From contig URPU01000074.1 in assembly GCA_900549865.1 (NCBI GenBank), forward strand, positions 1-11,969: a stretch of 11,969 nt of DNA, read 5' to 3'. The position numbers were made by a program, and so were the translations under genes. A model generated the notes under the pieces. The model did no database searches, had not been told where the DNA came from, and saw only the letters and a list, made by a program, of their open reading frames with translations. Source of the DNA: an uncultured Eubacteriales bacterium (lineage in GTDB: Bacteria > Bacillota > Clostridia > Oscillospirales > Oscillospiraceae). Within the stretch, counting starts at the first letter, position 1, and the number at the start of each line of letters is the position of its first letter. Below are positions 6,033 through 11,969 of the stretch, piece by piece.

Positions 6033-8657
6033 TTATTTGCCGAGATTTTCAAGGCTGAGCTTAAGATTCTCTATCAAGGCATCAAGCTTTACCTTCTTCT
6101 CGCGCTCGGCATTGACGACGGCCTCCGGCGCGCGGGAGACGAACTTTTCATTTGCAAGCTTCGCTATCTGGCCTTCAAGCTGCTTTACCGCGTTGGCAAG
6201 CTCCTTCTTGATGCGCTCGCGCTCCTTGTCAAGATCGACAAGCTCAGCCATGGGCATGAAGAGGCGGGCGTTATCCGTCACGACGGACACGGTGCCGTCG
6301 CTGCCGGCGGCGTTTGCTTCTGCAAACTCCACCGCGCTTGCATAGGCAAGCTTGCATATATAGCTCGTGCCGGCCTCGAAGGCGGTCTTTTTATCCGTGG
6401 CGATGATGAGGTGCGCCTTTCTGGACGGGGGCACGTTCATCTCGCTGCGGCGGGCGCGCACAGCCTTTATGGCCGTCATGACCATTTCAAAGTTCTGCTC
6501 ATCCACGGGGAAGGACAGCTCCGGCTTGTACTCGGGGTAGCGCTCTATCATGAGCGCCTCGCCCTCGTGCGGCAGCGCCTGCCAGATCTCCTCGGTGATG
6601 AAGGGCATGAACGGGTGCAGGAGCTTGAGTATCTCCACCAGCACGTACAGCAGCACCTTCTGCGCGGAGAGCTTTGCCGCCTCGTCCTCGCCGTTGAGGC
6701 GGGGCTTCGTAAGCTCTATATACCAGTCGCAGTAGCTGTCCCAGATGAAGTCGTATATCTTGCCCGCGGCGACGCCCAGCTCAAAGCTGTCCATATTTTC
6801 GTTGACCTCTTTGACGACATCGTTGAGCTTGGAGAGTATCCACTTGTCCTCTATCTCCAGCTTCTCAGGCAGCTCGTTCTTTTCAACGGTGAGGTTCATC
6901 ATGACGAAGCGGGAGGCGTTCCATATCTTGTTGCAGAAATTGCGCATGGCCTCGCATTTCTCCACGTAGAAGCGCATGTCGTTGCCGGGCGAGTTGCCGG
7001 TGATGAGGTTGAAGCGAAGCGCGTCTGCGCCGTATTTGTCGATTATCTCAAGCGGGTCGATGCCGTTGCCGAGAGACTTGGACATCTTGCGCCCCTGGCT
7101 GTCACGCACAAGGCCGTGGATAAACACAGTCTTGAACGGCTCCTTGTCCATCTGCTCCATCGCGGAGAATATCATGCGCGCGACCCAGAAGAAGATTATA
7201 TCATAGCCCGTGACCATGACCGAGGTGGGATACCAATAGTCAAGCTCCGGCGTGCTTGCGGGCCAGCCCATCGTGGAGAACGGCCACAGCGCGGAGCTGA
7301 ACCATGTGTCCAGCACGTCCTCATCACGGCGGATATTCCTGCTGTGGCAGCACTCGCACTCGACCGCGTCCTCACGCGAGACGGTGATGTGGCCGCAGTC
7401 GTCGCAGTACCACGCGGGGATCTGGTGGCCCCACCAGAGCTGGCGGGAGATGCACCAGTCGTGCACGTTCTCCATCCAGTTGAGATACGTCTTTGTAAAG
7501 CGCTCCGGCACGAACTTTATGCGCCCGTCCTTGACGACGTCGATCGCTTTCTTTGCAAGCGGCTCCATCTTGACGAACCACTGCGGGGAAAGCATCGGCT
7601 CGACCGCCTTGCCGCAGCGGTAGCAGCAGCCGACGTTGTGGCTGTACGGCTCGACCTTGACGAGATAGCCCTGCTCCTCAAGATCCGCCACGATGGCCTT
7701 GCGCGCCTCATAGCGGTCCATGCCGTCATACTTGCCGCCGTTTATTATCTTGCCGTCCTCGTCGATGCACTGGATCTGCGCAAGGTCATGGCGCAGGCCG
7801 ACCTCATAGTCGTTGGGGTCGTGACAGGGCGTCATCTTGACGGCGCCGGTGCCGAAGCCCAGCTCGACATAATCATCCGCCACGATGGGGAGCTTGCGCC
7901 CGACGAGCGGAAGAATGGCGTTCTTGCCGACAAGGTGCCTGTACTTTTCATCCTCGGGATTGACGGCAACGCCGGTATCGCCGAGCATCGTCTCCGGGCG
8001 CGTGGTGGCGATGATGAATTCCTCGTCGGAATCCTCCACCGGGTAGCGGATGTACCAGAAGCTGCCGGGGATATCCTTATACTCGACCTCCGCATCGGAC
8101 AGCGCCGTGCGGCAGTTCGGGCACCAGTTTATCATCCTGCGGCCCTTGTATATGAGGCCCTTGTCGTAAAGCTCACAGAAAGTCTCGCGCACGGCCTTGG
8201 CGCAGGTCTCGTCCATGGTGAAGCGGCTGCGGTCCCAGTCGCAGCTTACGCCCATGCTCTTCTGCTGCTCAACTATGCGGTCGCCGTACTGCTCCTTCCA
8301 CTGCCAGACGCGCTCAAGGAACTTGTCGCGGCCAAGGTCATAGCGGGTCTTGCCCTCGGTCTTGCGCAGGACTTCCTCCACCTTTATCTGGGTGGCGATG
8401 CCCGCATGGTCAACGCCCGGTATCCACAGCGTGCTGTAGCCCTGCATACGCTTATACCGGGTGAGGATATCCTGAAGCGTGGAGTCCATCGCGTGCCCCA
8501 TGTGGAGCTGGCCGGTAACGTTGGGGGGCGGCATGACGATGGAGAAGGGCTTTTTGTCAGGGTCTATCCTGCCCTTGAAATAACCGCCCTGCATCCACAT
8601 GTCATAGATCTTCTTCTCAGTCGCTTTCGGGTCATAAACCTTCGGAAGCTCTTTCAT
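6033..8657 (-). CDS. valS: Valyl-tRNA synthetase
   Basis: Class I aminoacyl-tRNA synthetase that charges tRNA-Val with valine and edits mischarged threonine; cytoplasmic. The 874-residue protein is full length for the family. It has PPPNVTGQLHMGHA (HIGH motif HMGH at 52-55), the CP1 editing domain (about 200-410), two cysteine-rich metal-binding clusters, the DVLDTWFSSALWP segment, KMSKS at 524-528, the anticodon-binding region, and a C-terminal coiled coil (ELVDLDKERERIKKELANA onwards) that is typical of ValRS and separates it from IleRS/LeuRS. Start: GAGGAG (8670-8665) is 7 nt from the ATG at 8657. The in-frame ATG at 8663 is too close to the SD, and longer extensions would run into the leader. 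Expression is set by the T-box leader upstream; a hairpin terminator follows. Confidence 0.97.
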   Translation of the reverse strand: MKELPKVYDPKATEKKIYDMWMQGGYFKGRIDPDKKPFSIVMPPPNVTGQLHMGHAMDSTLQDILTRYKRMQGYSTLWIPGVDHAGIATQIKVEEVLRKTEGKTRYDLGRDKFLERVWQWKEQYGDRIVEQQKSMGVSCDWDRSRFTMDETCAKAVRETFCELYDKGLIYKGRRMINWCPNCRTALSDAEVEYKDIPGSFWYIRYPVEDSDEEFIIATTRPETMLGDTGVAVNPEDEKYRHLVGKNAILPLVGRKLPIVADDYVELGFGTGAVKMTPCHDPNDYEVGLRHDLAQIQCIDEDGKIINGGKYDGMDRYEARKAIVADLEEQGYLVKVEPYSHNVGCCYRCGKAVEPMLSPQWFVKMEPLAKKAIDVVKDGRIKFVPERFTKTYLNWMENVHDWCISRQLWWGHQIPAWYCDDCGHITVSREDAVECECCHSRNIRRDEDVLDTWFSSALWPFSTMGWPASTPELDYWYPTSVMVTGYDIIFFWVARMIFSAMEQMDKEPFKTVFIHGLVRDSQGRKMSKSLGNGIDPLEIIDKYGADALRFNLITGNSPGNDMRFYVEKCEAMRNFCNKIWNASRFVMMNLTVEKNELPEKLEIEDKWILSKLNDVVKEVNENMDSFELGVAAGKIYDFIWDSYCDWYIELTKPRLNGEDEAAKLSAQKVLLYVLVEILKLLHPFMPFITEEIWQALPHEGEALMIERYPEYKPELSFPVDEQNFEMVMTAIKAVRARRSEMNVPPSRKAHLIIATDKKTAFEAGTSYICKLAYASAVEFAEANAAGSDGTVSVVTDNARLFMPMAELVDLDKERERIKKELANAVKQLEGQIAKLANEKFVSRAPEAVVNAEREKKVKLDALIENLKLSLENLGK

Positions 8658-8679
8658 TTTCATTCTCCTCTCCATGCAA

Positions 8680-8912
8680 AACGCCCTGAAGCATATAGCT
8701 TCAGGGCGACAAATTACCGCTGTACCACCTGAATTCCGCAAAAAACTGCGGCACTCTTGTCCTCTTAACGCGAGGAACACGGCCGGACTACGCAGATGAC
8801 CTTCACCCGGCATGCTCAGAGCCGACCTTCCGCAGCGCCCCACAGGAACTTTCACCGTCCGTTCCCTCTCTGAAGCAAAGCACTCTGCGTACTCCTGCCC
8901 GTCACAGCAACA
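8680..8912 (-). ncRNA. T-box riboswitch leader of valS (valine specifier GUC)
   Basis: Tandem tRNA-sensing leader that lets valS be transcribed when uncharged tRNA-Val accumulates. Seen on the minus strand: AGTA then CGCAG (8889-8885) pairing with CTGCG (8835-8831), enclosing a Stem I arm with AGAGAGG (8871-8865) and GGAAC/GTTCC (8865-8861 with 8849-8845). The specifier side GAAG-GTC (GTC at 8826-8824) encodes valine. A hairpin CCGCA-TTTTT-TGCGG (about 8751-8736) resembles Stem III. The T-box sequence AGGTGGTACAGCGG (8730-8717) carries UGGU, which can pair with the ACCA end of a tRNA whose discriminator is A. A terminator hairpin follows at 8707-8683. Specifier placement is inferred from the helix above it. 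Confidence 0.93.
8683..8707 (-). terminator. T-box attenuator terminator of valS
   Basis: A 10-bp perfect stem GCCCTGAAGC/GCTTCAGGGC (8707-8698 with 8692-8683) and loop TATAT, followed by GTTTTGC on the minus strand. It ends 25 nt before the valS ATG and is the off-state alternative to the antiterminator formed by the T-box sequence just upstream. Confidence 0.88.
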
Positions 8913-8917
8913 AAAGG

Positions 8918-8946
8918 ATTATAATTTACGGAGTCTGATTTGTCAA
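8918..8946 (-). promoter_or_regulatory. Consensus sigma-A promoter of the valS T-box leader
   Basis: TTGACA (8946-8941), a 17-nt spacer and TATAAT (8923-8918) on the minus strand match the sigma-A consensus exactly. The expected start near 8911 leaves the whole T-box in the transcript. The -35 box is 10 bp past the trxA stop, with no terminator between, so transcripts from trxBA could also enter the leader. Confidence 0.88.
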
Positions 8947-8956
8947 TACCCGCGCA

Positions 8957-9265
8957 TCAAAGGCCAAGCATCTTTTTAAGCCCCGCGCCGTCCGTCACGC
9001 CGACGCTCTTTGACACGGGCTTGCCGTCCTTGAACGCAATGAGCGTGGGAATGCTCATCACGCCGAAGCGCCGGGCAAGCTCCGGCTCCTCATCCACATC
9101 GACCTTGCCGATCTTCACGCTGCCGCCAAGCTCAGCGTCAAGCTGCTCAAGTATCGGGGCCTGCATGCGGCACGGGCCGCACCACGTCGCCCAGAAGTCC
9201 ACAAGGGCCGCGCCACCGGCAATGAATCCGTCAAATTCCGAAGTTTTGATATGCGAAACTGCCAT
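8957..9265 (-). CDS. trxA: Thioredoxin
   Basis: Small cytosolic dithiol-disulfide oxidoreductase that reduces protein disulfides. The 102-residue protein has the classical active site WCGPC (28-32) within DFWATWCGPCR, the cis-proline segment SIPTLIAF (about 71-78) and the glycine-rich G(V)TDGAG end. Length and motifs are normal. Start: ATG at 9265 is preceded by AAAGGAG at 8 nt spacing, the SD lying inside the end of the reductase gene 2 bp upstream. This close pairing indicates co-translation with its likely electron donor. Downstream is the valS leader, with no terminator seen. Confidence 0.96.
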   Translation of the reverse strand: MAVSHIKTSEFDGFIAGGAALVDFWATWCGPCRMQAPILEQLDAELGGSVKIGKVDVDEEPELARRFGVMSIPTLIAFKDGKPVSKSVGVTDGAGLKKMLGL

Positions 9266-9267
9266 TT

Positions 9268-10086
9268 TTATTTCTCCTTTGCATCTATATATTCGCAGGC
9301 GGAGAGCGCCGCGACGTTGCCCTCCCCCACGGCCTTTGCAAGCTGATACGGTTTCCCGGTGCAGTCGCCGGCGGCAAACACCCCGGCGACGTTCGTCGCC
9401 ATTGCACGCGTGACCGTTATCCCGCGCTTTGAGCTGTCCAGCCCCGGCACAAGGCGCGTGACCGCGATGTTCTCTTTTATTATAAACACGCAGTCAACAC
9501 TATATTCTGTTGCGCCCGCAACAAGCGTCTGTGCTTTCTCCCCGCCGCGTATCTCAAAGCGCAGGCTTTCTTCAAAGCGCAGCACCGTGCAGCCGATGCC
9601 CTCAAGGAAGTCCGCGTCATGCCGCGCTTCCGCACCGGCCCCGATAACGGCGACGGTCTTGCCGCGGTAAAGCATCCCGTCGCAGGTCGCGCAGTAGCTC
9701 ACGCCGCGTCCAAGGAACTCCGCCTCGCCGGGATAAAGGCTTTCCCGCGTCAGGCCGACGGCGAGAATCACCGCGCGGCACATGAAGAAATCATTGCCCA
9801 CGGCAACGCCGAAGCCGCCGCCAAGCGGCGTGACGGAGAGCGCCCGGCCGGGAATGAACTTGGCGCCCGCGGCCTCTGTCTGCGTGCGAAACTGCAAAGC
9901 GAGCGCCCGGCCGGAAATCGAATCGAAGCCGGGGTAATTCGTGATGTGCCCCGCCTTGTATAAGCCGCTGGTCTCCGCGGGGTTTGCAACTATGCCGACG
10001 GTCTTGCCGCGGCTTCGCGCCGTCAGCGCGGCCCCTGCCGATGCAGCGCCGCCGCCGATTATAATTATGTCAAAGCTTTCAGACAT
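9268..10086 (-). CDS. Thioredoxin reductase-like flavoprotein, atypical short form
   Basis: FAD-dependent reductase predicted to reduce the adjacent thioredoxin. In the 272-residue protein (usual TrxB 305-320) one sees an FAD-binding IIIGGGAASAG (8-18), a redox-active CATC (C132, C135) in SYCATCDG, the nucleotide-domain glycines GAGAEA (149-154), and the C-terminal FAD motif GVFAAGDCTG (235-244). The HRRxxxR sequence that holds the NADPH 2'-phosphate in classical TrxB is absent; the segment after GAGAEA runs FLEGIGCTVLRFEESLRFEI and is shortened. GGQ near residue 40 is replaced by SGLY. This fits the clostridial ferredoxin-linked reductases (FFTR/DFTR type) at least as well as NADPH-dependent TrxB. 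ATG at 10086 has AAGGAGT 7 nt upstream. First gene of the pair with trxA. Electron donor uncertain. Confidence 0.88.
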   Translation of the reverse strand: MSESFDIIIIGGGAASAGAALTARSRGKTVGIVANPAETSGLYKAGHITNYPGFDSISGRALALQFRTQTEAAGAKFIPGRALSVTPLGGGFGVAVGNDFFMCRAVILAVGLTRESLYPGEAEFLGRGVSYCATCDGMLYRGKTVAVIGAGAEARHDADFLEGIGCTVLRFEESLRFEIRGGEKAQTLVAGATEYSVDCVFIIKENIAVTRLVPGLDSSKRGITVTRAMATNVAGVFAAGDCTGKPYQLAKAVGEGNVAALSACEYIDAKEK

Positions 10087-10106
10087 GAAGCATACTCCTT
10101 CTTTTT

Positions 10107-10134
10107 TCTATAGCATATCATTTTTTTATTGTAA
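10107..10134 (-). promoter_or_regulatory. Possible promoter of trxB-trxA
   Basis: TTACAA (10134-10129), a 16-nt spacer and TATAGA (10112-10107) on the minus strand, in an AT-rich block. The expected start would fall at the edge of the SD (10100-10094), leaving a very short leader, so the call is weak. The -35 hexamer coincides with that of the divergent glnS promoter. Confidence 0.35.
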
Positions 10135-10157
10135 TATCTACTATAATCGTTTATAAT
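10129..10157 (+). promoter_or_regulatory. Predicted sigma-A promoter of glnS
   Basis: TTGTAA (10129-10134), a 17-nt spacer and a perfect TATAAT (10152-10157). The expected start near 10164 gives a leader of about 26 nt to the ATG, too short for a T-box or other riboswitch. A second TATAAT at 10142-10147 lacks a suitable -35. Confidence 0.65.
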
Positions 10158-10189
10158 ACAAGATATTTATTTCACAGGAGATACGAGCC

Positions 10190-11875
10190 ATGGAAGAAAC
10201 TGCGAGAAATTTTATTGATTCCTTTATCGTTGAGGATCTTTCCGAGGGACACCGCTGCTACGGCATGAAAATACACACGCGCTTCCCGCCCGAGCCGAAC
10301 GGGTATCTGCATATCGGCCACTGCAAGGCGCTGACGATAGACTTCGGCACGGCGGAGCATTTCGGCGGACTGTGCAACCTGCGCATGGACGACACGAACC
10401 CTGCCAAGGAGGACAACGAATTCGTTGAGGCCATTCAGGAGGACATCCACTGGCTGGGCTTTGACTGGGGAGACAGGTTTTTCTTCGGCTCCGACTATTT
10501 TGAAAAGACCTATGAATACGCGATAGAGCTGATAAAGAAAGGCCTCGCCTACGTGTGTGAGCTTACGCCGGAGCAGTTCAAGGAATACCGCGGCGACACG
10601 ACGCACCCCGCCGTCAGTCCGTGGCGCGACCGGCCCATTGAGGAAAGCCTCGACCTTTTTGAGCGCATGAAAAACGGCGAGTTTGAAGAGGGACGCTATA
10701 CCCTGCGCGCGAAGATAGACCTTGCCAGCGGCAACTTCAACATGCGCGACCCCGTGCTCTACCGCATCCGCTATATCGAGCACCACAGGCAGGGCACGAA
10801 ATGGTGCATCTTCCCGATGTACGACTTTGCCCACCCGATACAGGACGCGCTTGAGGGCATCACGCACTCGCTGTGCTCGCTGGAGTACGAGGCGCACAGG
10901 CCGCTTTATGACTGGGTCGTGTCCAACGTGTCCATTCCGGGGATAAAGCCGCGGCAGATAGAGTTTGCCCGCCTCGGCATAAACTACACCGTTATGTCAA
11001 AGCGCAAGCTGAGAAAGCTTGTGGAGGAGGGCTACGTCAGCGGCTGGGACGATCCGCGTATGCCGACGCTGTGCGGGCTGCGCCGCAGAGGCTACACCTC
11101 GCGCTCCATCCGCGATTTCTGTGAGCGCATCGGCGTTTCCAAGGTGGATTCCACCGTGGAGTGGGCTTTCCTTGAAAGCTGCCTGCGCGACGACCTGAAC
11201 GCCAACGCCAAGCGCGTTATGGCGGTGCTGCATCCGGTGAAGCTCATCGTCACCAATTATCCCGAGGGCAAAACGGAGCTTCTGCCTGTTGAGAACAATC
11301 CCCTCCGTCCGAAGGACGGCACGCGCGAGGTCAGCTTCTCCCGTGAGCTGTACATCGAGGCGGACGATTTCATGGAGGTTCCCGCGCCGAAGTACAAGCG
11401 CATGTATCCGGGCAATGAGGTGCGTCTCAAGGGGGCGTATCTCGTCACCTGCACCGGCTGCAAGAAGGATGAAAACGGCAATGTGACCGAGATATACTGC
11501 GAATATGACCCGGAAAGCCGCGGCGGCGATCCCGCGGACGGCCGCAAGGTCAAGGGCGCAACTATCCACTGGGTCAATGCGCTGGACTGCGCCGACGCCG
11601 AGGTCCGCATGTACGACTACCTGTTCACCGACCCCGATCCCGACGGCCCGGACAAGAACTTCCTCGACTTTCTTAATCCGGACAGTCTGGTCATGCTCAC
11701 CGGCTGCAAGGTGGAGGCCGGTCTCGCCGCCGCGCCGATGCCGGTGAACGGCAAGGACTCCGAGGGGTATCAGTTCATGCGTCAGGGCTACTTCTGCCTT
11801 GACAACAAGGACGCGAAGCCCGGCCATCTGGTGTTCAACCGCTCCGTCGCGCTGAAGGACAGCTTCAAGAAATAA
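10190..11875 (+). CDS. glnS: Glutaminyl-tRNA synthetase
   Basis: Class I synthetase that charges tRNA-Gln directly with glutamine. At 561 residues it has normal length. The catalytic core carries FPPEPNGYLHIGHCKA (HIGH at 41-44), MDDTNPAKED (66-75) with the Asp used for substrate amino-group recognition, the EHHRQGTKWCIFPMYDFAHP block (197-216), HSLCSLEYEAHRPLYDW (226-242) and the KMSKS equivalent MSKRK (269-273). The C-terminal half is the two-barrel anticodon domain (LHPVKLIVTNYPEG, then VKGATIHWV and VNGKDSEGYQFMRQGYF). MSKRK and the beta-barrel C-terminus separate it from GluRS. Start: ATG at 10190 follows AGGAGATA, about 8 nt away. Transcribed alone and divergent from trxB. Many Gram-positives instead make Gln-tRNA through GatCAB; direct charging is seen in part of the Clostridia. 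Confidence 0.96.
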   Translation: MEETARNFIDSFIVEDLSEGHRCYGMKIHTRFPPEPNGYLHIGHCKALTIDFGTAEHFGGLCNLRMDDTNPAKEDNEFVEAIQEDIHWLGFDWGDRFFFGSDYFEKTYEYAIELIKKGLAYVCELTPEQFKEYRGDTTHPAVSPWRDRPIEESLDLFERMKNGEFEEGRYTLRAKIDLASGNFNMRDPVLYRIRYIEHHRQGTKWCIFPMYDFAHPIQDALEGITHSLCSLEYEAHRPLYDWVVSNVSIPGIKPRQIEFARLGINYTVMSKRKLRKLVEEGYVSGWDDPRMPTLCGLRRRGYTSRSIRDFCERIGVSKVDSTVEWAFLESCLRDDLNANAKRVMAVLHPVKLIVTNYPEGKTELLPVENNPLRPKDGTREVSFSRELYIEADDFMEVPAPKYKRMYPGNEVRLKGAYLVTCTGCKKDENGNVTEIYCEYDPESRGGDPADGRKVKGATIHWVNALDCADAEVRMYDYLFTDPDPDGPDKNFLDFLNPDSLVMLTGCKVEAGLAAAPMPVNGKDSEGYQFMRQGYFCLDNKDAKPGHLVFNRSVALKDSFKK

Positions 11876-11888
11876 CAGAATATGAACA

Positions 11889-11918
11889 GGCCCCGGTTTT
11901 CAAAAGAAAACCGGGGCT
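11889..11918 (+). terminator. Hairpin after glnS, possible terminator without a U-tract
   Basis: A 12-bp stem (11889-11900 with 11907-11918, one G-T pair) with loop CAAAAG begins 13 nt past the glnS stop. The G-C pairs are at the base and the A-T pairs near the loop, and GAGACTG follows instead of a T-run. This is a strong hairpin but not a canonical intrinsic terminator in either direction. Confidence 0.55.
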
Positions 11919-11925
11919 GAGACTG

Positions 11926-11954
11926 TCGAAAAAGTGGCTTTACCACTTTTTCGA
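11926..11954. repeat. Second perfect hairpin at right edge, possible dispersed repeat
   Basis: A perfect 12-bp inverted repeat TCGAAAAAGTGG/CCACTTTTTCGA with a 5-nt spacer (11938-11942), 7 bp past the first hairpin. No T-run follows on the plus strand. It may belong to a short palindromic intergenic repeat or to a terminator of a gene beyond the window. Only one copy is visible here. Confidence 0.5.
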
Positions 11955-11969
11955 GAAAGCTTCGCTGCG

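Noticed and set aside
5831..6052. A 73-codon minus-strand frame spanning the valS end and spoIIAA start
   Set aside because: It runs through the valS terminator hairpin and overlaps spoIIAA in another frame; no SD or domain.
6411..8732. A 773-codon open frame on the plus strand, antisense to valS
   Set aside because: It mirrors valS, whose motifs are full-length and unmistakable. The translation is rich in L, V, A, H and R with no recognisable domain, as expected from the complement of GC-rich codons.
8658..8855. Upstream extension of valS to 8855
   Set aside because: These bases form the T-box leader and attenuator. The SD at 8670-8665 fits the ATG at 8657, which also gives the usual ValRS N-terminus.
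10997..11827. A 276-codon open frame on the minus strand, antisense to glnS
   Set aside because: Lies wholly inside glnS with no family resemblance and no ribosome site I could support; a codon-bias shadow.

Overview
The window is ordinary-looking chromosome from a spore-forming, Gram-positive anaerobe. The complete spoIIA operon (anti-anti-sigma SpoIIAA, anti-sigma SpoIIAB, sigma-F) shows a member of the endospore-forming Firmicutes. The GC-rich codon use, a T-box leader ahead of valS, a PcrA with the N-terminus and inter-motif insertion I associate with Oscillospiraceae, and an atypical short thioredoxin reductase all point to Clostridia, probably an Oscillospiraceae/Ruminococcaceae relative. 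The family assignment is inference.

Layout, left to right. (1) 1-1264, minus: N-terminal half of the repair helicase PcrA/UvrD, running off the left edge. (2) 1265-1396: short divergent promoter region. (3) 1397-2563, plus: membrane-anchored GH25 muramidase with an Ig-like spacer domain. (4) 2567-4292, minus: two-gene operon of a MarR-type regulator and a MATE exporter, overlapping by 8 bp. A consensus promoter drives it, and its -10 box lies inside a perfect 30-bp palindrome. (5) 4423-5927, minus: spoIIAA-spoIIAB-sigF. (6) 6033-8657, minus: valyl-tRNA synthetase, ending in a strong hairpin terminator and preceded by a T-box leader of about 230 nt (valine specifier GUC, consensus promoter). 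(7) 8957-10086, minus: trxB-like flavoprotein and trxA, 2 bp apart. (8) 10190-11875, plus: glutaminyl-tRNA synthetase, divergent from trxB, followed by two hairpins at the right edge.

Most genes are housekeeping and are expressed as small independent units: a redox pair (trxBA), two aminoacyl-tRNA synthetases of which only valS shows tRNA-sensing control, the first compartment-specific sporulation switch, and a self-regulated drug-efflux cassette. I found no CRISPR array, tRNA, rRNA, insertion sequence or phage gene, and no clearly new multi-gene system. The points most worth a second look are the thioredoxin reductase that lacks the NADPH 2'-phosphate motif (possibly ferredoxin-dependent), the unusually perfect MarR operator/promoter, the possibly leaderless pcrA transcript, and the lack of room for a promoter between the valS terminator and spoIIAA.
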